64,000 nucleotides of DNA from Sipunculus nudus (taxonomy: Eukaryota > Annelida > Sipuncula > Golfingiida > Sipunculidae): the NCBI GenBank assembly GCA_026874595.1, contig CM049314.1, positions 61,607,300 to 61,671,299 of the forward strand, given 5' to 3'. Position numbers and translations under genes: made by a program. This document shows positions 23,151 to 35,720 of this stretch, piece by piece. The first letter of the stretch is position 1, and each line of letters starts with the position of its first letter. Under the pieces are notes generated by a model. It saw only the letters and a list, made by a program, of their open reading frames with translations, searched no databases and was not told the DNA's origin.

Positions 23151-25957
23151 TGAATAATAATAACAAATTATAAACAGCTCAGCCTTTTGATGTATAAAAA
23201 TATTATGTCTCATTTGATGAACATCTTGTCTGTAATTGTTTCAATTATAGAGACCACACTCATATCATACAGTGTGTACAATCCTTGCTGAGTGTTGACA
23301 CCTTTTGTTGCCTCCAGTTACAGAGAGCAGGGAACCCACATGGCCCACTAAGATAACATCATCTTTCGTTTCCCAAACCCCTGAGAGGACCTAGGGGGTG
23401 TGATAACTGAGATCACCAAAATCCAAACAGTACTGATGAAAACCACTTGTGTCATCATACCACCCTGAATTACCTCAAACTAATTGATTTACTTAGGAGT
23501 ACGAAAATAATTACATCTCTTCAAGCAGCGGTGCTGCATGCTGTTCTGTGATCCTACAATGCCAAAATTAACTGTACTGTGAACTGGTTAACAGAAAAAT
23601 AACGCACCTATAGTGCAAGTCGCAAGAGAAGCAAAAGTTTCCAGTGGGAGGTAGCATATAATATTTCACCAGTGGCCTGGCCACCTGAATAATATTTTTT
23701 TGGGCTTAATAGAAGTTATGCTAGCATTAGCAGATTGTTTGGAAACAATCACAAAACAAGCATGATCACAATGACTCATATTTTTATCTTTCTAAGAAAG
23801 TTCCATCCACTTTAAAATGTATCAGACTCATAATTGGTAATAATTGGTATAAATATCATGTGAAAAATTGATCAAATTTTAAAAAGAGGAAATTCTAGTA
23901 AATGATCTATAAATGCAACATGCTAGTGTAAATTAAAGTGCAATGCAGCCAGTCTTATGCATACAGAGGGATATCTATAAAAGAAGGGTAAGAAAGCACT
24001 CAACACTGTTGAGAAAATTCAAGACCATGCATTACTCAGGCACCCAATCCTTTACATTTTGGACACAGAGAATAAATCAAAATAAGAAAGCTGTTTTTTT
24101 TTAATTAATTTACATGCAGTCTGAAGGCATAAATATTACAAGCACCTCCCCCCACCATAAAATGAATTGAACACAAATTAGATGACACATTTAAACAGGA
24201 TTTATATATTGTTCCACATATTAACTTGTGTCATATTTTTGCTTTAATTTTTTCAGTGTTACTGTATGTTTAAAAGCTACACAGACCTTTTATCATATTC
24301 TTTATTTGCTAAGCCTCCTGCTATATGCAGCACCCCACCCCTGTAACAAGTACCTCACTTCCTAAGTCACTGAATCACAACAAATATGAACTGCTCAAAC
24401 TGTGTATTTAGTGCATGGGAAAATGTGGCTAGATGATTTATATTGTGTAAGACCAAGTTCACTGAGTACAATCATCTTTTTGCTTTGTTAGAGCTTGAGA
24501 TCACCCCGTTTGAACCAAGGTGAATTTCACTATCATACCAAAACAACAAAGGTGCCGCTCAATGAAATCTGCCCCAAAGCACAACCAGTTACCCAATTCA
24601 GAAGAATAAACGCACTTAACTCTTGTTTTAGCCCGACCTAGTTTTTTCTTTTATACATTTTTACAGACTGTGATCCATGGCTATGTGCTTATAATTATAA
24701 ATACAGCAACTCATATAGAAATTCCTCTCTAACATAGCCATGCACCTTAAAGGATGATGTGAACTGGGTTCTAAGTTTTCCTTTTCTCAGCCAGTTATAG
24801 TTTTCCATTTCTAATGCAATCAAATATTTTTCCACCACAGTGTCCCATTCTTGTCCCTTCATGGATTGCAACAAGCAATTAATTCCTTTCTTGGATCTTA
24901 CTGTATACCCCCTCCCCTCCCCAATCAAGTTACCAAATGGTCCAACCTTAAAGACATCATCCGAAGCCAAATACACATGCATTTGCTTTAATATGTGTAT
25001 TATATTTGAAGCTGCTAGTTCATTTTGGCTGAAGAGAAAGGTTGCCCAGCATAACCAGCCCCGGTACATTTACCAGCTTCTCTCTCAAGTCCACCTGTTT
25101 TATATGTTGTTATAGTTGTGTGTGTGAGTAAAGGCTGTCCAGGTGTGTCTGTTTATCATAACAAGACTTACCAACCAAAGGGTCCAAGCCTGCACATACA
25201 CAACAACTCTTAAACAAGTAAAAGAAACAGGAGAGAAGAAACGAGAAGAAGTTCAGTATGACCATCAGGTGGCATATGCCATGTTTATGTTTTGCACCAA
25301 TGATAGTGCCTGGTGTAAGCTTTTTTCAACTTGTGCACAGGCATAATAAAAATGGTTTTAGAATGAAATAATGGCAGATGTGTTATTTTAAGAAGAAAAC
25401 ACTTTATTTCAAGTAACATATCTGGTATGTGAATATGTCCCTTTAAGGCCTTTACCACTGGTGTAAACTCCAAAACAACTGCAATTTTTGGTATTTTCAG
25501 AAAAAGGTCAGTCTACTTAGTGTGTGGCATGGTCTTTTGGAGAATAAAATAGGATGTTGATATGTAATGCATTACTGGTAAGCCTTTTGAATTTCATGTG
25601 AAGTGAAGTGCCGGGCAATTAAAATAAAGAAATGGGCAAAAGTATACCCTTTGTTTCACCATTTTGCCTTGCTGCGGCAATGATGTCCTTGGAGCCTTGG
25701 AGGCAAAAATTGGATGGAACTGAGGAAAGACTAATAAGAAGAGCACCACAACCACTACTACATGTAGTTTATGTCCTACCACTTAATTTCCACTGAAATT
25801 TAACAATAATCTTTACCCCTGTGATAATTTCAGTTATTATTCATGAAATAATTTTTACTTCTGTTCACTTTTGTTTACCTCTTAACATTGGAAAATAAAT
25901 AAGCAACTGACTTAAGTTTGTGAAGTACTTGTTGTCCAGCCTCATGTGAGACAATAA
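23151..25957. other. Non-coding DNA
   Basis: Mostly AT-rich unique sequence. A 124-codon frame on the minus strand (24695-25069) is the most protein-like in composition in the window (few low-complexity runs), but it matches no family I recognise, has no visible splice context, and its length is within chance. No repeat ends were found. Confidence 0.45.
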
Positions 25958-27150
25958 AGTCTGCTTTTGTAAAACACAATGATGCTCATTAATAAGGCCC
26001 ATATGGTAGGTCAAATTTGAACTTGTGCAGTGGGATATACATCAGGTATTAATGTTTCCCTGATAAGATGCTTGACCATTACTTGAAAAGTACTTGATTA
26101 TTTTATAACAAAGCAAATAATAAAATTTTGAAAATGACACTGATGAACAAATCACTCAGTATAAAAACATACTAGAATATCAGCAGAAGCTGACAAAAGC
26201 CACAGCCAAAAGAACAGTGTTTAGAGGTGGTAACAGTAACAAGTACTAAATATCTGTTCTCACATGGATGTATATCTGTACATGTCTCAGTTATAAATTT
26301 AAAATTGTTATAACCATGATTAATAACAATCCACCAAATGCTTCATGAAAAATAAGCTTCGAAGTTTTATTCTATTATAAGCTCTGTGACCTTGAAAAGT
26401 AGGTCAAAGTCACCCATCTTCGAACTTGATCGAGATTTTGTCGATATACATCTTCACCAAAGAAATAAAATCCCTATTATGAATCCTTTTAGAGATATCC
26501 TGCTCACAAGGCCAAAGTTGAAAAATTCATTAAAAATCAGAAATTGTTGGTGGCGCCCCCAAACTTGGGCAGCAGTTACAGACCATCCGTCCCTATGATC
26601 ATAGTAAGTATTGTGAAAATCCACCCAATGGTTCCTGAGAAATAAGCTTCTAAATGTTTTTCCTATAATCAGCTCTAAAACGTAGAAAAATAGGTCAAGG
26701 TCACCCATCTTCGAACTTGACCGAGATTTAGTCAATATACATCTTCACCGAAAAAAGTCTGCTTTTGTAAAACACAATGATGATCATTAACAAGGCCCAT
26801 ATGGTAGGTCAAATTTGAACTTGTGCAGTGGGATATACATCAGGTATTAATGTTTCCCTGATAAGATGCTTGACCATTACTTGAAAAGTACTTGATTACT
26901 TTATAACAAAGCAAATAATAAAATTTTGAAAATGACAATGATGAACAAATCACTTGGTATAAAAACATACTAGAATATCAGCAGAAGCTGACAAAAGCCA
27001 CAGCCTAAAGAACAGTGTTTAGAGGTGGTAACAGTAACAAGTACTAAATATCTGTTCTCACATGGATGTATATCTGTACATGTCTCAGTTATAAATTTAA
27101 AATTGTTATTACCATGATAAATAACAATCCACCAAATGCTTCATGAAAAA

Positions 27151-28528
27151 CTAGATGTTTCGGAACGACACGAATGCCCCCGCCTGGGGCAAATTAGAAA
27201 CATTTGTAAAATTTTGAAAAAATTTTTAAGTTCAGGAGGTGTCGTATGGTCAAAAGTAGGTCAACAAGGGCAAAATGCAAACTCGATTTGTAACGGGTCA
27301 TTATCAAGCAACACACCAAAAATCATGCCAGTATATGCAGGCATTGTGAAAAAAAGTCCATACATGTGCATTTTCCATAAAAATTTCTGTCTTTCATGAA
27401 ATTTTCTATGTTTAGGAGCCGTAAAACAATGAAAAGTAGGTCAACCGGGACGAAACGCGAACTCGATCTGTAACTGTCATTATCTGCCCACACATAAAAA
27501 ATCAGGGTGGTATCTGCAGGCATTGAGGAAAAAAAGTCAGTACATATGCATTTGTTATGAAAATTTCTATTTTTCATGGAACTTTCTATGTTCAGGAGCA
27601 GTCAAATGGTCAAAAGTAGGTCAACTAGGACAAAACAAGAACTCGATCTGTAACTGGTCAATATCTGCCTACACACCAAAAATCAGGCCCGTATCTGCAG
27701 GCACTGCGAAAAAAAGTCCATACATGTGCACTTTTTTATGAAATTTCTATGTTAGAGCACCGTCAAGTGGTCAAAAGTAGGTCAACTGGGACAAAACGCA
27801 AACTCAATCTGTAACTGGTCAATATCTGCCAACACACCAAAAATCAGGCCAATATCTGCAGGCATTGCGAAAAAAAGTCCGTACATGTGTATTTGTCATG
27901 AAATTTCATATTTTTCATGAAATTTTCTATGTTCAGGAGCCATAAAACGGTCAAAAGTAAGTCGACCCGGACGAAACGCGAACTTGAGCTGTAACTGGTC
28001 AATATCTGCCTACACACCAAAAATCAGGCCAATATCTGCAGGCATTGCGAAAATAAATCTGTACATGTGTATTTGTCATGAAATTTCATATTTTTCATGA
28101 AATTTTCTATGTTCAGGAGCCGTAAAACGGTCAAAAGTAGGTCGACCCGGACGAAACGCGAACTTGAGCTGTAACTGGTCTATATCTGCCCACACACCTA
28201 AAATCAGGCCAATATCTGCAGGCACTGCGAAAAAAAATCTGTACATGTGTATTTGTCATGAAATTTCTATTTTTTTCCTGAATTTTTCTAAGTTTAGGAG
28301 CCATAAAACAGTTAAAAGTAGGTCAACCAGGACAAAACGCGAACTCTATCTGTAACTGGTCTATATCTGCCCACACACCAAAAATCAGGCCAATATCTGC
28401 AGGCATTGTGAAAAAAAATCCGTACAACTGTTTGATTTCGGAATGACAGAATGATGGAAGGACAGAAGGACGGAATGACGGACATGGGTTAAACTATATG
28501 CCCCGGCCACTTTGTGGTGGGGGTATAA
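27151..28528 (+). mobile_element. 1.38-kb nested element with seven ~180-bp units
   Basis: The first copy of the host repeat (CATGAAAAATAAGC, about 26344) gives the empty site, so the junctions are readable. The left junction falls after AAAAA at 27150 and the right before TAAGC at 28529. Shared bases are at most two (AA), so there is no long target duplication and insertion between A and T fits. The 5' end CTAGATGTTTCGGAACG carries TGCCCCCGCCTGGGGCA; the 3' hairpin is at 28497-28527. Units are marked by CAAAAGTAGGTC at 27251, 27431, 27611, 27772, 27952, 28132 and 28313, spaced 180, 180, 161, 180, 180 and 181. The class is inferred as Helitron-like, the same terminal type as 16821-18475. Confidence 0.85.
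28497..28527. other. 3' terminal hairpin of the nested element
   Basis: TATGCCCCGGCCAC pairs with GTGGTGGGGGTATA around TTT, with three mismatches. A GGAC/GGAATGAC tract at 28450-28483 precedes it. Confidence 0.8.
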
Positions 28529-29034
28529 TAAGCTTCAAAGTTTTATTCTATTATAAGCTCTGTGACCTTGAAAAGTAGGTCAAAGTCACCCATCTTCGAA
28601 CTTGATCGAGATTTTGTCGATATACATCTTCACCAAAGAAATAAAAATTCCTATTGTGAATCCTTTTAGAGATATACTGCTCACAAGGCCAAAGTTGAAA
28701 AATTCATTGAAAATCAGAAATTGTAGGTGGCACCCCCAAACTTGGGCAGCAGTTACAGACCATCCGTCCCTATGATCATAGTAAGTATTGTGAAAATCCA
28801 CGAAATGGTTCCTGAGAAATAAGCTTCTAAATGTTTTCTCTATAATCAGCTCTAAAACATAGAAAAATAGGTCAAGGTCACCCATCTTCGAACTTGACCA
28901 AGATTTTGTCGATATACATCTTTACCGAGGAAATAAAATTCTGACGGTGAATTCTTTTCAAGATATCCCGCTCACAAGGTAAAAGTTAGTGGACGCCGGA
29001 CGGACGGACGGACGGACAGCTTGGGTGACGACAA

Positions 29035-29063
29035 TAGCCAATCAGCCTAAGGGCTGAGGGCTA
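29035..29063. other. 3' terminal hairpin of the 26-29 kb element
   Basis: TAGCC and CAGCC pair with GGCTG and GGCTA with 2-3 unpaired bases between the two stem parts. It is followed by AAAAAAGTCAC and is preceded by (GGAC)n, as in the other elements. Confidence 0.75.
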
Positions 29064-29064
29064 A

Positions 29065-31439
29065 AAAAGTCACATTGTGTGATGGTGCAGAGAAGGATGA
29101 TGCAGTAGAGGTATTTTAGTAAAAAAAAGTCACAATAGGATATTGATCTTCTCATATGTGTCATATGTGTTACGACCTATCTATCCAGGAAAATGACCTC
29201 AAGTAGATTGGGAAGCGACCTTGTGTGCATCTTGAAAGAGAAATAGGAGTTGCAGGATACAACATCCAAAGCCCCTGGTACACTCAGATATCACAGTAAC
29301 ACTGATGATGTTGATATTTTGTCTCCAATATACAATATTTCCAGTTTAGTGACCTGATGGGCTTTACAAAAAAAGCAAATGTAAAAAGTATCAAGATGTT
29401 TACAAAATTTGATCTCCCTCTTGTCAGGTCATGATTTAGGATTTCTGGTGGGCAAATTTTATCTCAGGAAAAAGAAACAAACAAAAATAGCGAGGCTAGA
29501 TTTTACAGTGTATCACGGCCCTTTTCAGAAACTTTTAGGTTTCAGTAATACCATAAATACATATTAGAATGGTATATTGCAAAATATGGAATTATTTAAG
29601 ATAAGGTAGACTTAAATGAGTGCACAAGTAAATGATGATTTTAACAACAGGCATGTAAATGGTGAATATTGGAATTTAGAAGCTGTTGCTATAGCCACAG
29701 TTTATAAAAGCTGTTTGGACAAGGTATTAATATATTATCACCTTTACAGACAAATATTTGGCAGCATCCATAAAGAAGGCCAAAGTGTGTTCTTGATATA
29801 ATATCTGATGATTAACAAATGTTCAGTATGATATCAAGTTAATGGGCTAAAAGAGTGAATGCTGATCATATCAAATTATTTAAATCAGGATTTCCTTATT
29901 TTTTTTAGATAATTTTTAATTCTGTGATTTGCATTTGTAGCAGTTTACTGTAAATTCTCCATTAAAATCTGCATGTCTATTAAAAGCCACACCCAAACTT
30001 TTCTGTCCCCCGTCCAAGAAGCACTGAGAAAAAGAAGATCTGGAAAACCCTACTTTAAAGACAAACCTGGACTTCTGGTGCATGAACTGGTAGTCCTAAA
30101 ATCTTTGATTCTTCTTTAATGCAACGTGCATTCATAACATTCTATCATCCTTTCTATTTACCCCATTTTGACAAAAATGTAACCAAATGCATCATAAGTA
30201 TACATATTTTATTCTACAAATAAATAATGAACTCTGTACAGTAATTTGCCATTTCCATAGATAAATATATAACATGTAGGGTTAAAGTACAAGTACCTTA
30301 AATATAATGTGTATATTCTTATACTTGAGCTGAAAATTTTCATAATTTATAAAATAGCTACAAAGTTCTGGTCACAACTATAGAGTAATATAAATAATTC
30401 ACTAACAACATTTTAGGTGATTTTTTTGCATAGGCAGAAATAGCTGAATTATTTCTAAATATATTCTAACCTGGCAGGATTTGCATTAATGATCCCTTTG
30501 ATCAAATATTCATGTTAATGAATATTCATGACATAAATATTCATTACTATATGGAACAGTAGGAGCACCTAATATATATTGGTCAGACTTGTCTAAAGGT
30601 AAGTCTGAACTGGGAAACAATGTATGATACACACATAAGTTTGCAGAATTTCACGATTAACTTAACACCAAATTGATGTCAGACTAAAAAGCAGAGTGCA
30701 AATATACAAATATATCAACATGCACAAATTTATTCTGATGTATATATCATCATAATTAGCTGCATAATGTCCCTGCTGTTTATAAATATATGTAGTAATA
30801 TATAATTGTTTTATATATCACATCATTCAGTATAACAAGTACATCCTCCATTCTGAGGTGTTTTTTTTTAACTATGCTCTCCACTCAGAAGAAACCAGGG
30901 CTTTCTCAAGTTAATCATTTTAATGTATTAACACCTTCACTGCATATAAATCCCCATAAACCACCAGTTGTGGACAGCTGGATGTTTGTAAGAGGTACCC
31001 TCACTGATACCCAGATTCTTCACCAACTGTTACATCTCCATTCATCCAAAATCTAGTTCTGTCATAATACTATGGGCAATAACTGTAAACTTAAAACTTT
31101 TTTCCAACATTACTCATATAACTCAAAAGAATCAATCAGGATTAATATTTGTCAGCTGCTGACACTTTCATGCTACAGTTACTGTTAAAATGCTCAACAG
31201 AACGCAGCCATTTGTAGGCCTATCTCAATTCACAATCCATATTTCATTAATCAAGCTCCCCAACATAACTATGTACAACATTAATATTTAATATTCAATT
31301 TATCTCTCATTATAATGACCAAAATCCTGAACACATGATTTCACCTTGACCTCTGACCCTAATCTTTGAAACATATACAATTAAATCTCTTAAAACTGTT
31401 GTGCTAAAAAAGATAATGAGATAATAAGTATAAATTGAA
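29065..31439. other. Non-coding DNA
   Basis: No repeat element or credible frame was found. A palindromic ATGAATATTCAT (30518-30529) with flanking ATATTCAT words (30507, 30538) resembles an octamer-type POU dimer site. The rest is AT-rich. Confidence 0.45.
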
Positions 31440-31900
31440 TTTCTTCAGATGACCTCTCCAAGGACAAAGCTTGACCTCCCAAGGTGACCAATTATATATT
31501 GTGACTCCCCGCACAAGCTTAAGGGAATAGGCAGAGATACAATTACTCAATCTCAATGGAGCTTAACAAACCAGGTTTGTTGGACTGGCTAAGCACCAAA
31601 CCAACATCAGATCCACATTTACCAGCCAGTATGGACATTCTGCCAGCCATTATACTCTGTACAGGAATTAACAGCCTTGTCAGAGAATGCTGAGCTGTAA
31701 CACAGCGCCGGCTTCTTTGAGTTCCTGCCCAAATGACCCTGATGGTATCATGGAATTCCTCTCCCCACCCCATCTGACACAAATCGACCCCTATCTTGTG
31801 ATGTTAGGTTTGACCATTACATACAGACCATGGCTGGCCACTCAGCTGACCACAGCCTTGGGCTCTGTGATACTGACTCAGTTAAAATAACAGTCTTCCT
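31440..31900. promoter_or_regulatory. Candidate regulatory island
   Basis: More balanced composition than the flanks, with no repeats. Frames on both strands (31543-31782 minus, 31687-31890 plus) overlap but have no domain. It may be a conserved non-coding element or an unrecognised exon. Confidence 0.3.
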
Positions 31901-32679
31901 TTGTTCAGTGTCCAGCAAGGCCTGTGTAATGAGATATAGCCCTGAGGCATATTTCCCTATCCTCTCTGTAATAACACTCATGACCTGGACTTACAACTCT
32001 CCAAGCAGTAATATGCTATGAACAGAGTTTACTTGAATACTCTCCAATGTACACATAATGTGAACAGTCCAGTTATATCCTGCAGTGGCAGTTATAGTGT
32101 TATGAGTGGAGATTATACTCTTCTCCAACATCTAGTAGGAATGGAGTCTAGTTCAGCAGAAATGTATAAAATAAGGATATCTTCACTCACTGTAACCCTG
32201 GTCCATTTTAATCGGGTTGGTAAAGATCCAAAAGTGTATACATTTAATCATGTACTTAAGAATTGTTACAAGTCCATATATCAAAATTGTTCTTGCGAAT
32301 TATCAAGGAAAATCTGTAAATTAAATACTGAATTTCTTTTATGTATATATGTCTATATTTCGTTTATTCTATTTTCAGCATATCAAGCTGTAGGTGAAGT
32401 CAGATAACTGACTGAAAACAAGTGATTTGTATGCAAAGGGCTAGAATATATATATTTTTAAGGAAACACTGAAATAAATTTTACAAATTAACAGTATGAA
32501 ACTTGAACATTAAGAGTGTCCCAATGCTCTGTAAAAGAGTACAAAAAATAAACATTAACTGCATTCAATACATTTTACTCACTATATCTTATTTTCTTTT
32601 CTCAAACATTTGTTACTGCATACAAATAATGCTGAGGAACAAAATATTTTAATTTCTTCTGATCCAGTAACAAGACCAA
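31901..32679. other. Non-coding DNA with a 129-codon open frame of doubtful status
   Basis: The plus-strand frame at 32018-32407 is the longest in the window. Its product has no signal peptide, domain or repeat that I recognise, and its composition follows AT-rich DNA. One frame of this length is expected by chance here. The remainder is AT-rich. Confidence 0.5.
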
Positions 32680-32960
32680 TTAACCATCATTACATCATCT
32701 TTTAATTGGCTCTTCTTTGATGAAGCATCCTTCCCCGATTACCTGCACTAATTAACAGTATCCCGTGCCCAATCATGTGTAATTCAGGTTTCATCAATCA
32801 AAGGCATCATGAACCAAAGAAGTCATAATCAACCTGCTCAGGTAAAGTCTCTTAATTACAGGTATCTGATGTCTCCATGATTAGCTCATTCCATGCTGTC
32901 ATTTGCAAGTTGTATTATCATCAGTAAACCTGTCTTTGTCAAGGACTCTCCAGGTCTCTC
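32680..32960. promoter_or_regulatory. Candidate enhancer-like conserved element
   Basis: It is dense in TAATTA/TAATTG-type words (CCAATTAACC, TTTTAATTGGC, CACTAATTAACAG, TCTTAATTACAGG) and TCF/LEF-like words (TCTTTGATGAAG, ATCAATCAAAGG). No repeat copy was seen elsewhere in the window. The density is typical of developmental enhancers; conservation was not tested. Confidence 0.4.
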
Positions 32961-35469
32961 CACAAATAACTGTAACTACTGTGAGAGAAACTAAAAGTAT
33001 CCTATAGGATTAAGTACCTGGCTTTATTTTTACAGCTCATTGAGTGTTACAAATTACTGATCTAGAATCATGATCTGAAGTAATTAGTTCTCTTGAACTA
33101 AATCCAATTTTTTTAACATACAGAGCAATAAGTGCAGAAAAAACACCTCTGTTTACAATGTTAATTCAGGTCAAGTTTGAAATAAACAGAATACCATGCA
33201 TTCTTTAATTTTCATGTTTGAACTGTCCATTTTTATTGCATTTTTTTTAATTTCGTGTAAGGATAAGGTATGGTGGATGTGAACCAATTTTTAGGGATTG
33301 GGAGAGGCATACTTTTATGGAGCACTTATTGGCAACATGGACAGTCAACAAACTAGTCGAGTTAATTTTGACAAGCTTTTAAATTATTGCTAATTAATGG
33401 TATCTATATGTTATTTAATCTTTGATATGTTTTGGGATTAATCCTATTTATTTTTTTATAAAGGATCAATATTTTATGTTTTCATGTTTTGCTAAATCTA
33501 ACAATATTAAAAATATCAAAAGGAATGTGATTACTCACGTCTGTACACTACATCACTGCCTGTTTGTTATGCTTGTATGTGTACAATACATTACTTAGCA
33601 TATTAGGTATAATCCAGGACCCCAACACAATAAAACCCTGACATACATTACAGAATGGAATCTATTCCTGAGGAAGCCACACAATTGTTATCAATGCCCA
33701 GATTCTCCACCATATTTGACATGTGTTACACTAATGCAACTAATTATTAAACCTTCTCCCTCTCCTTTATATTTTTGTTATCAAAACATAAGACTATAAT
33801 ATACAATAAAAATAATCTTGAAGCTATATTGTGTCTATATATAGTTTAGATAAGTTTTTCAATCATTTTATTAAATTGTGATGTGTGATAAAGAATATTT
33901 AATATATATAATTAACATACTTAATATACTTAACATATATTTAATACTTGCGAAGGTTTATAACCAATTTAACTTAGCAGCCCACCACAATTAAGTCCAA
34001 ATTCTTTCAATTCATAAATGAGGTAAAATGTGTTGAGTATACCAAATTTGTTTGACCTGGCAACCCAAACTGGTTGCTAATTACTAATTTTACAAAAGCA
34101 CTACCACATGAATATATATACATATATCCATAAACTGTCCTGATATTTGATGAGGACCTACTGGGTCAAAAGTTCTGAAATAATTCAAACAAAAATGTTT
34201 TGTCAGAGGCAAACTTGGGGAAAAAATTTGTAACTTTGATATTGTTATTAAAGCCAGGACATAAACAAGAAATTATCCTGGGAGAAAATGAAAGGAATTT
34301 CATTATACAGTAAAACATTTTCAAGGAGTTGGTCTATGCAAGGTATGATACTTGAACAAAAAAGAATTGAAACCATGAAATGGTAGTTGTTATTTTGAGA
34401 TTGTCGCTAAACTGAGGTGGTCGTCCGGTGAGGTTTTGCTGTGCATGAATTTTCTGCTGTTGTAGAATTTGATAAAATGGCCTCCAAATGTGTAATTTAT
34501 ACCTTAGTGTCAAATACATCTGAAATCTGCAGAGAAATAAATACAAACATTGGGCCCAATGTTTGACCTTGAGTTGCCAATCCATGTCAATGTCAAATGG
34601 GATTGATTGTTTTCTTGGCAGAATGTTAAAAGCCATTTATTGATGCCTGAGGCAAATTGCCCAAACAAATGTTTTGTTCTCAAACATTATGCTGTAAAAT
34701 GCCTAGGGATTGGTGGAAACTTGAATATATAATAAAGTGCATGTCTGAAAGCCAGGACAGCAAACAGAACTATTATTTATCAGATTAATGCTCATTTAAT
34801 AGACTGGCTCATAATACTGATCCTGTGAAGTTTTTATCTTACAATACAAGACTGCATAGAATGGAAACCACTTAAACTAAGGATTACATTTTTTTTAAAG
34901 ATGAAGCTTCAGATAAGCTGCAAATTATGGCCACCATTTATAATTTTGTAACCACCATTACAGATTTTAAGGGCTACACCTAATTCCTGAATAATCAAAA
35001 TTTTGAATGGGTAAACTTGAGGTGGGAGCAAGTCTAAACTAAAACACTCCCAGTCTTAACTCAAACTTTTAAGATGCTTGTTTCCTTTCTTAGTTTTAGG
35101 TTTGCAGTTTGTAGCTAGTTTCCCCTGGATTTACAGCCTTTTTTAGAGTTTGATAGTCTTCTCTCTAACATTTAATTATTCCCCCTAGTGGTGGTATACC
35201 CTTAATTTTTTATATGCGACATGTGACATTTGAGTTTTAGTGAGTATGCATACAGGTAATCCCAATGAGTGGTTTCAAGAAAATGGAGAAATGAAATTGC
35301 AAGGGTTCAATAAGAGAGTGAGGATGAAACATGCCCCGCAGACAGAAACACTGGTGAGAATCAAGAGTGTACGGGGGCGAGGGGGTGCACGTGTGTCCGC
35401 AAGGATGCTTTTTTTTTTACCACAAATATCTTCTAGTTCAAAAAGGATGATGATTTCAGAATTCTAGAT
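32961..35469. other. Non-coding DNA
   Basis: AT-rich unique-looking sequence with AT-only stretches (33895-33955). A short G-rich patch lies at 35370-35390. The 100-codon minus-strand frame at 34334-34636 has no recognised domain. No mobile element end was seen. Confidence 0.5.
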
Positions 35470-35720
35470 GATTTATGGCCATCTTAGTGCTGACATTTCA
35501 GTACACCATAAACCATCCTTTAGAGTTAAACATAATTAATAGTCTTAAGCCATAAATATGCCATGCAGGCAATGTATTTAAATCATTTCTGCCTCTTGAA
35601 ACCTGGATCAATCAATCACACATTAAGAGATTTAGTAACAATGTAATGGTATTTCAACAGGATGGCAGGAACAATACAGGTGATTGATTAAGGAATATAG
35701 TATGATGTCAAACTAAATAT
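35470..35720. promoter_or_regulatory. Candidate enhancer-like element with Hox/Pbx-type words
   Basis: ATCAATCAATCACAC (about 35609), CATTAAGAG, GTGATTGATTAAGG (about 35680) and CATAATTAATAG sit in about 200 bp. TGATTGATT is the general Pbx/Hox composite form. No repeats. Status is inferred from motif density only. Confidence 0.35.

Larger units (their letters stand above)
25958..29064 (+). mobile_element. Modular element with 798-bp tandem duplication, interrupted by a second element
   Basis: Unit 1 is 25958-26755. Unit 2 starts at 26756 with AGTCTGCTTTTG, runs to 27150, and resumes at 28529 after a 1,378-bp insert. Within each unit CACCCATCTTCGAACTTGA occurs twice, about 292 bp apart (26411, 26703; 28587, 28879). 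A palindrome variant, GGTGGCGCCCCCAAAC or GGTGGCACCCCCAAAC, lies at about 26551 and 28726. The 3' end has (GGAC)n (28991-29017) and the hairpin TAGCC..CAGCC/GGCTG..GGCTA (29035-29063), then AAAAAAGT. No 5' mini-palindrome matching this hairpin was found, so the left end is probably lost. Near-identity of the two units suggests a fairly recent duplication. Confidence 0.7.

Noticed and set aside
24695-25069. 124-codon minus-strand frame with protein-like composition
   Set aside because: No family recognised; a few frames this long are expected by chance in 64 kb of AT-rich DNA. A protein search would settle it.
27220-28420. Seven regular 180-bp units and 340-bp units elsewhere, considered as CRISPR-like arrays
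   Set aside because: Units are contiguous tandem copies without unique spacers, in eukaryotic-type DNA with mobile-element ends.
32018-32407. 129-codon plus-strand frame, longest in the window
   Set aside because: AT-driven composition, no domain, length within chance.
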